From Amycolatopsis balhimycina FH 1894 (GTDB lineage: Bacteria > Actinomycetota > Actinomycetes > Mycobacteriales > Pseudonocardiaceae), in assembly GCF_000384295.1 (NCBI RefSeq), contig NZ_KB913037.1, forward strand, positions 5,824,822 to 5,888,821: DNA of 64,000 bases. The letters are read 5' to 3'. Made by a program: the position numbers and the translations under genes. Of this stretch, positions 18,288-26,309 are shown one piece after another. Position 1 is the stretch's first letter. Each line of letters opens with the position of its first letter. The notes under the pieces were generated by a model, which saw nothing but the letters and a program-made list of their open reading frames with translations, was not told the DNA's origin and did not search any database.

Positions 18288-18288
18288 C

Positions 18289-19560
18289 ATGACCGCGCAC
18301 ACCGGAACGCCGGCGGGTATCCGCGGCGACGCCGCCGCCGAACCCGTGTCGTTCACGCCGAAATGGGCGGGCCTGGCCTGGGCGCTGCTGATCCTCAACA
18401 CCCTCGGGTCGACCGGCGCGAAGACGGTTGTCCCGCTGCCGCGATCGGTCAGTCAGCTCGTCACCATGGGCTCGCTGATGACCGCGTTCGTGATCGCGCT
18501 GGTGCTGAACAAGCACCTGCGGATCCGGCCGAGCGCCTACCTCCTTCTGCTCACGTTGCTGTTGTTCTCGAGCATCTTGGCCAGCGCCGACCTCCAGGAG
18601 GGCGCCGGCGCGTTGTTCCGGTGCTTCCGGCTCACCGTGTTCGTCTCCACGCTCTGGCTGCTGACCCGCTGGTGGGACGGTGGTTTCAGCTTCGTCCGCT
18701 ACCACATCCGCACGTACGCGGTCGTGCTCGCGTCCGTGGCGATCGGCCTGGTGATCTCACCGGGCAACGCGATGCCGGACATCTACGGCGGCCGGCTCTC
18801 GGGCGCGATCTGGCCGCTCACCCCGCCGCAGATCGGCCAGTACGCGGCCGTCATCTCCGGGCTCACGCTCCTCCTCTGGTTCGGGCGCCGCACGACGTGG
18901 CGCAGCGCGCTGATCATCGTCGTGCCGGTGATGGCGCTGCTGATGCTCACGCACACCCGTACGGCAACGCTCGGCCTGATCGCCGGCCTCGCGGTGGCCT
19001 TCCTGTCGATGCTGCTGACCAGCGCCCGCGCGCGGAAGGTGTTCGCGTGGACGGTCGGAGTCGGCGGGGTCACCGGGGTGGTACTCGCGGGTGCGCTGCA
19101 GACGTGGTTCCTCCGTGGGCAGAGTGCGGACAACTTCTCCAGCCTGACCGGCCGCGCGAAGGTGTGGGACGCGCTGCTCGAAGCCCCGCGGTCGACCGCG
19201 GAGTACATCTTCGGCGTCGGGCTGACGGACAAGTCCTACGACGGCCTCCCGATCGACAACAGCTGGCTCGCGATCTACCACGAGCAGGGGTTCGTCGGGA
19301 TCGGGCTGGTCGCCGCGTTCCTGCTGACGCTCATCGTCGTCGCGGTGCTGCGGCCTCCTTCGCTGGCGAGGGCGTGTGCGATCTTCCTGATCACCTACAC
19401 CGTTTCGGCCTCCTACACCGAGGCTGGTCTCGGCGACGCGTCGCCGTACCTCCTCCACCTGGCGGTGGCCGCGTCGCTGCTGGTCCGCGGGGTGCCGCAG
19501 TCCGACGAACAAGCATTCATCCCGGCGAAGGGGGCAGGCGTGCGAGGTGCGGGCGCGTGA
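18289..19560 (+). CDS. O-antigen polymerase/ligase-like membrane protein (Wzy/WaaL family)
   Basis: 423 aa with about ten or eleven hydrophobic helices and a larger extracytoplasmic loop after the middle. The stretch FSSLTGRAKVWDALLEAPRS with IFGVGLTDKSYDGLPIDNSWLAIYHEQGFVGIG is the typical late signature (T-G-R-x-x-x-W and D-N-x-W/xxxGxxG) of Wzy/O-antigen ligase proteins. It should join lipid-linked oligosaccharide repeats at the outer face of the membrane. One base separates its start from the previous stop, and its stop overlaps the next gene (GTGA). Confidence 0.82.
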   Translation: MTAHTGTPAGIRGDAAAEPVSFTPKWAGLAWALLILNTLGSTGAKTVVPLPRSVSQLVTMGSLMTAFVIALVLNKHLRIRPSAYLLLLTLLLFSSILASADLQEGAGALFRCFRLTVFVSTLWLLTRWWDGGFSFVRYHIRTYAVVLASVAIGLVISPGNAMPDIYGGRLSGAIWPLTPPQIGQYAAVISGLTLLLWFGRRTTWRSALIIVVPVMALLMLTHTRTATLGLIAGLAVAFLSMLLTSARARKVFAWTVGVGGVTGVVLAGALQTWFLRGQSADNFSSLTGRAKVWDALLEAPRSTAEYIFGVGLTDKSYDGLPIDNSWLAIYHEQGFVGIGLVAAFLLTLIVVAVLRPPSLARACAIFLITYTVSASYTEAGLGDASPYLLHLAVAASLLVRGVPQSDEQAFIPAKGAGVRGAGA

Positions 19561-20732
19561 AGGTTCTCGTGGTCCACAACCGGTACCGGTCCGAGCAGCC
19601 GAGCGGGGAGAACAACGTCGTCGACGCCGAGGTGACGCTGCTCGCCGAGGGCGGCCACAAGGTGTCGCTGTTCGAACGCCGCAGCGACGACATCGCGGCG
19701 ATGCCGTTGCCCCGCAAGGCCGCGGTGCCGCTGATGGTGCCGTGGAACCCGGCGGTGCGGAAGGAGCTCGCCGCCCGGTTGCGGGCGTCGCGCCCGGACG
19801 TCGTGCACATCCACAACACGTTCCCGCTGCTGTCGCCGTCGGTGGTCGCCGCATGCGCGGACGTGGGGGTGCCCGCGGTCGCGACGCTGCACAACTACAC
19901 GATGGTCTGCCCGCCCGGCACGCTCCACCGCGACGGCCGCATCTGCACCGAGTGCGTCGGCGGCTCACCGCTGCCCGCGGTGAAGCATGGCTGCTACCGC
20001 GGTTCGAGCGCGGCCACGGTGCCGATGGCGGCGAGCATGGTCGCGAACCGGCGCCGGTGGTGGACGGGCGTTTCGCGGTTCTTCTGCATTTCGGCGGCCC
20101 AACGTGACCTCCTCGTGTCGGCCGGGATGCCCGGCAAGCGGATGGCGGTGAAGCACAACTTCGTCACCGACCCGGGTGTTCGCCGCACCGGCAACGGGTC
20201 GCACGTGCTGTTCCTCGGCCGGATCACCGAGGAGAAGGGGGTCGGCCTGCTCATGCGGGCCTGGGACCGCCTCGGCGGCGCCCTGGGCGTGCCGCTGGTC
20301 ATCGCCGGCACCGGCCCGATGCAGGACGAGGTCGCGACCTGGGCGACCGGACGCTCCGACGTCTCGTATGTCGGCCTCCGGAACAAAGCGGAATGCCGTG
20401 CCCTGACCGCCGACGCGGTCGCGGTGGTCGCGCCGTCGACGTGGCTGGAGGCGTTCGGCCTGGTGGTCGTCGAGGCGATGGCCGCCGGCGTCCCGACGGT
20501 CGCGGCGGCGCATGGCGCCTTCCCCGAGCTCGTCGACGACGGGGCCACCGGCCTTCTGCACGTGCCGAACGACGCTGCCTCGCTCGCGGACCGCCTGCGT
20601 GCGGTGGTCGGCGACCGCAACCGCGAGATGGGCGACGCGGCCCGCGTCCGGTACGAGAAGGACTTCACCCCCGCGGTCGGGCTGGACCGGCTGGTCGCCG
20701 GGTACGAGGCTGCGATCGAGGCGCACGGGTGA
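19557..20732 (+). CDS. Glycosyltransferase family 4 (second in operon)
   Basis: 391 aa from GTG 19557. The N-terminal GT-B domain contains YRSEQPSGENNVVDAEV, DVVHIHNTFPLLSPSV, TLHNYTMVCPPGTLHRDGRI and a Cys-containing CTECVGG loop. The C-terminal domain has LFLGRITEEKGVGLL, IAGTGPM and the retaining E-x7-E motif EAFGLVVVE. The SGENNVVD and HNYTMVCP signatures are typical of GT4 enzymes of capsule and O-antigen loci. It probably extends the lipid-linked repeat unit. It is translationally coupled to both neighbours. Confidence 0.87.
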   Translation: MKVLVVHNRYRSEQPSGENNVVDAEVTLLAEGGHKVSLFERRSDDIAAMPLPRKAAVPLMVPWNPAVRKELAARLRASRPDVVHIHNTFPLLSPSVVAACADVGVPAVATLHNYTMVCPPGTLHRDGRICTECVGGSPLPAVKHGCYRGSSAATVPMAASMVANRRRWWTGVSRFFCISAAQRDLLVSAGMPGKRMAVKHNFVTDPGVRRTGNGSHVLFLGRITEEKGVGLLMRAWDRLGGALGVPLVIAGTGPMQDEVATWATGRSDVSYVGLRNKAECRALTADAVAVVAPSTWLEAFGLVVVEAMAAGVPTVAAAHGAFPELVDDGATGLLHVPNDAASLADRLRAVVGDRNREMGDAARVRYEKDFTPAVGLDRLVAGYEAAIEAHG

Positions 20733-21376
20733 GGCAGCTCGTCCGGACGGCACCCGCTGCCCTGCCGGCCGCGCTGCGTGCCCCGCTGGTGATGTCGGGC
20801 GCGCTGGCGACGGCGGTGCTCGTCGCCCTCGGCATCCTGCACTTCCACGACTCCGGCCTCACCGGCATCGACGCGGCGCTCCTCCCGTCGATCGACGGTG
20901 TCGAGCCGCCGTGGCGGTACCTCGCCCTGGTCTTCGACTTCGGCGGTGAACCGGTGGGGTCGGTGATCCTGGTCGGCCTGATCGCGGCGGTCTGCTTTCT
21001 CGTCCACCGCCTCCGGACGGCCGTGCTGACCGTGCTCGGTGTCGTGGTCACGGTCGCGGTGACGACCGTGCTCAAGCCGATCGTCGGCCGCACCATCCAC
21101 GGCGAGTTCCTGTCCTACCCAAGCGGGCACACGGCTTTGGCGACGGCGCTCGCGCTGGTCATCGCCCTGCTGCTGACCGACCGGCTGGGGCTCGGCCGCG
21201 CGGCCGCGGTGGCGCTCGTTCTCGGGCTGGCGCTGGTCGCCGGGGTGGCCATGGGCTGGGCCGAGGTGGGCCTCGGTGCGCACTACCCGACGGATGCCCT
21301 CGGCGGTTTCTGCGCCGCCCTGGCTGTCGTCCCCGCGACCGCGTGGCTGGTGGATCGGGTCGCCGACCGGCTCTGA
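20729..21376 (+). CDS. PAP2-family membrane phosphatase
   Basis: 215 aa from GTG 20729, with five or six membrane helices. The three phosphatase motifs are present: LKPIVGRTIHGE (K-x6-R type), SYPSGHTALAT (P-S-G-H) and GLGAHYPTDALGG (H and D of motif 3). The likely substrate is undecaprenyl pyrophosphate or another lipid phosphate, which would recycle the carrier released during polymerisation. It is the last gene of the exopolysaccharide operon; the next gene, 104 bases on, has its own RBS and looks unrelated. Confidence 0.85.
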   Translation: MRQLVRTAPAALPAALRAPLVMSGALATAVLVALGILHFHDSGLTGIDAALLPSIDGVEPPWRYLALVFDFGGEPVGSVILVGLIAAVCFLVHRLRTAVLTVLGVVVTVAVTTVLKPIVGRTIHGEFLSYPSGHTALATALALVIALLLTDRLGLGRAAAVALVLGLALVAGVAMGWAEVGLGAHYPTDALGGFCAALAVVPATAWLVDRVADRL

Positions 21377-21479
21377 TCTCCGGTGGCCGGGTTCTCGGCT
21401 CCGGATCCGCGCGGGAAGCCTGTCGGTCTCGCCGGTTCGCGCTCGTCGGTGGGGTGACCGACGTGCGAAGGAGACCCCG

Positions 21480-22094
21480 ATGATCCAGGACCTGATCGCC
21501 GCCGAACGGCGGGAGCTGGCCGCACTGCTCGACGAGCTGCCGCCGTCCGCCTGGGCGACGCCCACCTTGTGCGCCGGCTGGCGCGTGCCCGAGGTGGTCG
21601 CCCACATGACGATGCCCTTCCGGTTCTCGACCGGCCGGTTCGTGCGGGAGCTGCTGAGGTCCGGTGGCCGCTTCAACGCCATGGCCGACCGGGTGGCCCG
21701 CCGCGAAGCGGCTGAGCTTTCCCGCGAGGCGCTGGTCGCCTCGCTGCGTGACAACGCCGACCACCTGTGGCGGCCGCCGGGCGGCGGCGCGGAGGGCGCC
21801 CTGAGCCACGACGTGATCCACGGTCTGGACATCACGACCGCCTTGAAGCTGGACCGCCGGGTGCCCTTGGAGCGTCTGGAGGTGATCTTCGCGGCGATGA
21901 AGCCGAAGCAGATCAAGTACTTCGGCACCGACCTGACCGGCGTCGCCCTGCGCGCCGACGACCTCGACTGGTCGTACGGCACCGGCACGCCGATCACCGG
22001 GGCGGCCCAGGATCTCCTGCTCGTCCTGGGCAACCGGCGGCTGCCCGCCGGCCGTCTTCGGGGGGAGCCGAGCGCACGCTTCACCACGGTCTGA
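21480..22094 (+). CDS. Maleylpyruvate isomerase / mycothiol-dependent DinB-fold family protein
   Basis: 204 aa from ATG 21480 (AAGGAGA upstream). It starts MIQDLIAAERRELAALLDEL and continues SAWATPTLCAGWRVPEVVAHMTMPF, the N-terminal MDMPI/DinB-fold signature with a putative metal His in VAHM; LSHDVIHGLDITTAL holds further His/Asp ligands. Members of this actinobacterial family are metal proteins thought to use mycothiol; the individual reaction is unknown. The 3' end overlaps the convergent HAD gene by 14 bases. Confidence 0.78.
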   Translation: MIQDLIAAERRELAALLDELPPSAWATPTLCAGWRVPEVVAHMTMPFRFSTGRFVRELLRSGGRFNAMADRVARREAAELSREALVASLRDNADHLWRPPGGGAEGALSHDVIHGLDITTALKLDRRVPLERLEVIFAAMKPKQIKYFGTDLTGVALRADDLDWSYGTGTPITGAAQDLLLVLGNRRLPAGRLRGEPSARFTTV

Positions 22095-22731
22095 GCTCCT
22101 TCCGCAGCTGGTCCATTGTGGACATGTGTGGGGCGCCGAACCACAACGCCTGAAGACCGGCGCCGCGAGCCGCGGCGACGTTCTGCTCCCGGTCGTCGAC
22201 GAGCAGGATCCGTTCGGGGATGACCTCGAGCCGCCGGCACAGCGTGGTGAACGCCTCGGGGTCGGGCTTGCGCACGCCGATGTCCCCGCTGATGAACCAG
22301 TCGGTGAGGTACTCGCCGAGCCCGAAGCGCTCGCGCAGCAGCTTGGACCACTCGCTGACCTCGTTGCTCAGGCAGGCGAGCCGCACTCCGGTCGCGTCGA
22401 GTTCGGCGAGCAGGGCGACCACACCCTCGGTGAGGCGATGGGCGCGGCAGTACTCCTCGTCCGAGGCCCCGGAAGCGCCGGCGGTCGTCCAGAAGTCCGC
22501 CGACGACATCTTGCCGAGGCTGCATTCCTCGTACAGCTGGGCGATCTCGTCGCGGTGCACCACGCAGCCGTGACTGCGGAGGTACGGGACGAGCAGCTCG
22601 CCGACGTCGTCGGCGCTCGAGTACAGGACGCCCATGGCGTCGAACACGACGACGTCGATCGCGTCGCGGTGGAGGGTAGCGGGAACGAGGGACATGTCTC
22701 CGACGGTACCGAACACCCGTGCGAACGCCAT
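22081..22731 (-). CDS. HAD superfamily hydrolase (subfamily IA)
   Basis: 216 aa from ATG 22731; MSLVPATL at 22695 is an equally good start. Motif I is VVVFDAMGVLYSS: the nucleophile Asp is present but the usual second Asp is Met, as in the FDxxGV subgroup of HAD-IA phosphatases. Motif II is LACLSNE, motif III Lys in GVRKPDPEAF and motif IV LLVDDREQNVAAARGAG. It is a soluble phosphatase of unknown substrate and may be phosphatase-altered because of the motif I change. Convergent with the DinB-fold gene. Confidence 0.82.
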   Translation of the reverse strand: MAFARVFGTVGDMSLVPATLHRDAIDVVVFDAMGVLYSSADDVGELLVPYLRSHGCVVHRDEIAQLYEECSLGKMSSADFWTTAGASGASDEEYCRAHRLTEGVVALLAELDATGVRLACLSNEVSEWSKLLRERFGLGEYLTDWFISGDIGVRKPDPEAFTTLCRRLEVIPERILLVDDREQNVAAARGAGLQALWFGAPHMSTMDQLRKELRPW

Positions 22732-22778
22732 CGCTGAAAAGGGTGAACCCGGAGTGTCCGGAATTCTCCGTTCGCGAC

Positions 22779-22801
22779 TTTTCCTTGTGTCCCAAGGAAA
22801 A
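22779..22801. other. Small perfect inverted repeat between the HAD and beta-helix genes
   Basis: TTTTCCTT, a 7-base loop, then AAGGAAAA. It lies downstream of the minus-strand beta-helix gene and upstream of the HAD gene, so it could be a weak terminator or an operator. Confidence 0.4.
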
Positions 22802-22860
22802 CTCCGGCCGGCGAGACGGGCGGCGGTGAAAAGTGTCGGACCCCCTCGGCAAGCTCCTGA

Positions 22861-24342
22861 TCAGCAGCCGGCGACCCCGCCGTCGAACGAAGAGCACTCG
22901 TCCTGCGAGTAGGGCTCCGCCCGCCAGCCCGCAGCGTCGACCGTCTTGGAGGTGTCATGCGCGACGAAGGTCCACGGCCCGGCGTAGGAGTTGCCGTGCC
23001 ACCGGTTGCCCTGGCGGAAGGTGATCGCCTCCTCGACCGCGGTTCCCTTGTACGGGGACCAATCCGGGAAGGTCCCGTAGTTCGACAGCAGCGCCATCCG
23101 CCCGCACAGGCTCGTGCAGCCCACCCGTCCAGGATCGAACCGGAAGGTGTTCCCGTGAATCTCCACCCGCTGCGTCTTCCAGCGGCAGTCGTCGTACGCC
23201 GGGCGCTGCGCGATCGTGCCCGCCGCGCACGAAGACTGCGAAGTGACTTTGGTGCAGTAGCCCGAAGACGTGTTCGCCGGGCTGGTGCAGAAGCGGTCGG
23301 CGTTCTCCCACAACGTGATCCCGGCCCAGTTGTCCTCGAAGGTGTTGCCGGTGATGTCGACGGCCGACGTCCGCGCCGGCACGCGCGGTTCGCCGCCCGA
23401 TTCCGACAGGTACACCGTCGCCACCGGGAAGTTGTCGTCTCGCGAAGCGAACGCGCGGCCCTGCACCAGGGTGTTGCCGCGGAAGGTGTTGCCGCGCAGC
23501 ACGAGGTTGTAGCTGGTTTCGTAGAAGAGCGCCTCGGCGTCGTTGGCCTCGAACAGGTTGTCCTCGACGAGGAAGTCGTTGTTGTTCGTGTCGGCCCACA
23601 GGCCGGCGCCGTGGTTGCCGTGGACCCGGTTGCCGCGGATGTCGGCCCCGTTCACGGCCCAGAACTTGGCTCCGCCGCTGCACCCGCAGCCCGGCACCTT
23701 GGCTTCCCAGTCGCCGGTGTTGTTGCCGGTGATCTCGTTGCCCTCCAGCACGAGCCCGGTGATGCCGTCGCCGGCCTGGTAGGCGTTGAGGCCGTACTGG
23801 CCGTTGTCGCGCAGGCAGCTGTGCCGCACGACCTGGCCCGCGCCGGCCATCAGTCCCGCGCCGGCGTTGTCCTCGATGGTGGTGTTCTCGATGAGCCAGC
23901 CGTCCCCGGAGTCGTGGTTGACCACGCCCTGGTCCTGCAGAGCGGCGAACCCGCGGATGGTGAGGCCCCGGATACGGACGTCGCGCGCTTGCTGGGTGAA
24001 GGCCGCTCGGTTGACGCCACGGCCGTCGACGACCGCGCCCGGTGCGCCGAGGTACACGTCGCCGTCCTTCGGGACGACCTGGCCGAACTCGTCGTTTCCG
24101 AGCGTGTGGGTGCCCGGCCGGAGCCAGAACGTCGTCCCGGGCGGCTGCGCCGCCGTCTTGGCCGCGAGGTCGCCGTCGACGCCCGGATCGACCGCGACGG
24201 CTCCGGACGGCGGGTCTTCGTACTCCGCGGGCTGGTGGCCGCACACGGGGGCGGGCCCGTCGGCGGCACCCGCGGTCGCCGGGCACGCCACGGCGATCAG
24301 AAGCGAGCAAGCACCGACGAGAACCGCGCGAGATCTGCCCAT
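22861..24342 (-). CDS. Secreted right-handed parallel beta-helix protein, paralogue of the exopolysaccharide lipoprotein
   Basis: 493 aa. The signal peptide (MGRSRAVLVGACSLLIAVAC) may be cut by signal peptidase I after AGA or used as a lipoprotein (AVAC); the sequence alone does not decide. The body aligns rung by rung with the protein at 16761: VVNHDSGDGW, GNNTGDWEAK, GCGCSGG, GLWADTNNNDFL, SESGGEPRV, GITLWENADRFC and SPANTSSG are shared. The conserved Asn/Asp/Cys positions suggest the same fold and a related substrate. It lies alone, oriented towards the HAD gene and away from the adjacent minus-strand glycan operon end. Confidence 0.8.
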   Translation of the reverse strand: MGRSRAVLVGACSLLIAVACPATAGAADGPAPVCGHQPAEYEDPPSGAVAVDPGVDGDLAAKTAAQPPGTTFWLRPGTHTLGNDEFGQVVPKDGDVYLGAPGAVVDGRGVNRAAFTQQARDVRIRGLTIRGFAALQDQGVVNHDSGDGWLIENTTIEDNAGAGLMAGAGQVVRHSCLRDNGQYGLNAYQAGDGITGLVLEGNEITGNNTGDWEAKVPGCGCSGGAKFWAVNGADIRGNRVHGNHGAGLWADTNNNDFLVEDNLFEANDAEALFYETSYNLVLRGNTFRGNTLVQGRAFASRDDNFPVATVYLSESGGEPRVPARTSAVDITGNTFEDNWAGITLWENADRFCTSPANTSSGYCTKVTSQSSCAAGTIAQRPAYDDCRWKTQRVEIHGNTFRFDPGRVGCTSLCGRMALLSNYGTFPDWSPYKGTAVEEAITFRQGNRWHGNSYAGPWTFVAHDTSKTVDAAGWRAEPYSQDECSSFDGGVAGC

Positions 24343-24435
24343 GGCAGGAAGTTACGCACGAACGGGCCGGAAAACAGTCACCCTCAAGTGTCCTCATCGG
24401 ACCCATGGGGTGAATCGGGCCCGCTCGTGCGGGAA

Positions 24436-25764
24436 TCAGGCGTACTTGCGGAACACGGGCTGCACCGGGCGCCCGCCCATCCAGGGCGCCGGGTCCTGGG
24501 CGTCGAGCGCTTTCCGGTACACCGTGCAGGCCTGGGCGACGACGTCGATGGTCTTGTCGATGTCCGTCTCGGTGAGGGCGGCACTGACCACGAAGGACGG
24601 TCCGAGCACGCCGCCGCCGACCAGCTCGCGCAGGAACAGCGTCCGGTACGGCTGCGACGGCTTGCCGTGCTCGTCGAGCGTGCCGAAGACGAGGTTGCTG
24701 GCCCGGCCGCGGACGACCACGTGGTCTTCGACGCCGATCCCGGCTGCCACCTCGCGGACGCCGGCGGCGAGCCGATCGCCGAGAGCGTGCATGCGGCCGA
24801 TGACGTCCTCTTCGCGGTAGACGTCCATGACCGCCATCGCGGCGGCCAGGGAGTGGGTCTCGGCGCCGTGGGTCGTCGAGAGCAGGAAGACCCGCTCGCG
24901 ATCGGTGCGCAGGCCGCCGATCTCCATCAGCTCCCGCTTGCCGGCGAGCGCGGAGACGGCGAAGCCGTTGCCGAGTGCCTTGCCGAACGTCGAGAGGTCG
25001 GGCGTGACCCCGTAGAGGCCCTGGGCGCCGTGGGCGGACCAGCGGAAACCGGTGATCATTTCGTCGAAGATCAGGACGACGCCGTGGCGGGTGGTGAGCT
25101 CGCGCAGGCCCTGCAGGTACCCCGGTGGCGGTTCCACCGCCGCGGCCGCCTCCAGGATCATGCACGCGATCTCGCCCTCGTGGCGCTGCAGCAGCTCCTC
25201 CGCGGCCTGCAGGTCGCCGTACGGGAAGGACACGACCGCTTCCGTCGTCTCGTCCGGGATGCCCGCGCTCATCGGCGTGGTGCCGATGAACCAGTCGTCG
25301 GTGGAGAAGAAGGCGTGGTCGGCGCACTTGGCGACGAGCCGGCGGCCGGTGGCGGCGCGGGCCAGCCGGACCGCGGCCGTCGTCGCGTCCGAGCCGTTCT
25401 TGGTGAACTTCACCATGTCGGCCGTCGGCACGTTCTCGAGGAACCGCTCGGCGGCCTCGGCCTCGATGATCGACGGGCGGATGAAGTTGCCGCCCTTTTC
25501 GATCTCCCGCCGGACGGCGTCGAGGATCCGCGGGTGGGCGTGGCCGAGGCTGACCGCTCTCAGCCCCGCGCCGTACTCGATGTACTCGTTGCCGTCGACA
25601 TCCCACACGTGGCCCCCGAGGCCGTGGGAGATGACCGGCGCCATCCCTTCGGGATACTGGTCCGAGCCCTTGGCGTAGGTGTGCGCGCCGCCGGGGATGA
25701 CCCGGTGCAGCCGCTCGTCCGCCTGCGTGGAGCGCGGCAGGTTCGTTCCCATGTCGTGGCTCAC
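24436..25764 (-). CDS. Class III aminotransferase, glutamate-1-semialdehyde aminomutase-like
   Basis: 442 aa from GTG 25764, which overlaps the upstream stop (GTGA); ATG 25752 is an alternative. PLP-enzyme signatures: DVDGNEYIEYGAGLRAVSLGHAHP, VKFTKNGSDATTAAVRLARA (cofactor phosphate), VVLIFDEMITGFR (Asp for the pyridine N) and TFGKALGNGFAVSAL (Schiff-base Lys). Such proteins in sugar operons act as aminotransferases or aminomutases on keto-sugars or small acyl modifiers; a role in haem synthesis is unlikely because no hem gene is near. Last gene of the 10-gene minus-strand operon. Confidence 0.82.
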   Translation of the reverse strand: MSHDMGTNLPRSTQADERLHRVIPGGAHTYAKGSDQYPEGMAPVISHGLGGHVWDVDGNEYIEYGAGLRAVSLGHAHPRILDAVRREIEKGGNFIRPSIIEAEAAERFLENVPTADMVKFTKNGSDATTAAVRLARAATGRRLVAKCADHAFFSTDDWFIGTTPMSAGIPDETTEAVVSFPYGDLQAAEELLQRHEGEIACMILEAAAAVEPPPGYLQGLRELTTRHGVVLIFDEMITGFRWSAHGAQGLYGVTPDLSTFGKALGNGFAVSALAGKRELMEIGGLRTDRERVFLLSTTHGAETHSLAAAMAVMDVYREEDVIGRMHALGDRLAAGVREVAAGIGVEDHVVVRGRASNLVFGTLDEHGKPSQPYRTLFLRELVGGGVLGPSFVVSAALTETDIDKTIDVVAQACTVYRKALDAQDPAPWMGGRPVQPVFRKYA

Positions 25765-26309
25765 CTCGTTGGTTTCAACGCCTCTTCGAGAGACGGCGCC
25801 CGTTCGTCCCGATCGCTGACCATTGTGACCGACAGCGGCCACGAAATGTCCAATTCAGGGTCTTTGTACGAAATCGTAATGTCTTCTTCAGGATTGTGGG
25901 CCCGATCGATGCGGTACGAAACGTCGGAGGGATCGGTGAGTGACTGGAAGCCGTGCGCGCACCCCGCCGGGATGTACACGGAAACCTGGGTCTCACCGGA
26001 AAGTTCGAAAGTTTTGATATTCCGGAATGTCGGCGAATCCGGTCGGAGATCCACCACGACGTCGAAGATCGCGCCCTGCGAACACCGCACCAGCTTCGCT
26101 TCGCCGGCCCCGCCGCGCAGGTGCATTCCGCGGACAACCCCCTTGCGAGAGCGGGAAAGGCTGTCCTGGACGAAGCCGTCCGGGTCGATGCCTGCCGACG
26201 CGACGACGTCGCGGTCGAACGTCCGGCTGAAGAAGCCGCGCTGGTCCGCGTGCGGGGTGGGTTCGAACAGATACGCCCCGTCGATCTCGGGCACCGGAAT
26301 GGCCTTCAT
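25761..26309 (-). CDS. dTDP-4-dehydrorhamnose 3,5-epimerase-like (RmlC family) cupin
   Basis: 182 aa. RmlC-type cupin: ADQRGFFSRTFD, DSLSRSRKGVVRGMHLRGG (catalytic His in RGMH), KLVRCSQGAIFDVVVDLR and VYIPAGCAHGFQSL. It should epimerise C3 and/or C5 of an NDP-4-keto-6-deoxy sugar. The usual YY after YRxx is replaced (YRIDRAHNP), so it may be a 3- or 5-only epimerase or an isomerase. ATGA overlap with the upstream pyruvyltransferase and GTGA with the downstream aminotransferase. Confidence 0.8.
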   Translation of the reverse strand: MKAIPVPEIDGAYLFEPTPHADQRGFFSRTFDRDVVASAGIDPDGFVQDSLSRSRKGVVRGMHLRGGAGEAKLVRCSQGAIFDVVVDLRPDSPTFRNIKTFELSGETQVSVYIPAGCAHGFQSLTDPSDVSYRIDRAHNPEEDITISYKDPELDISWPLSVTMVSDRDERAPSLEEALKPTR

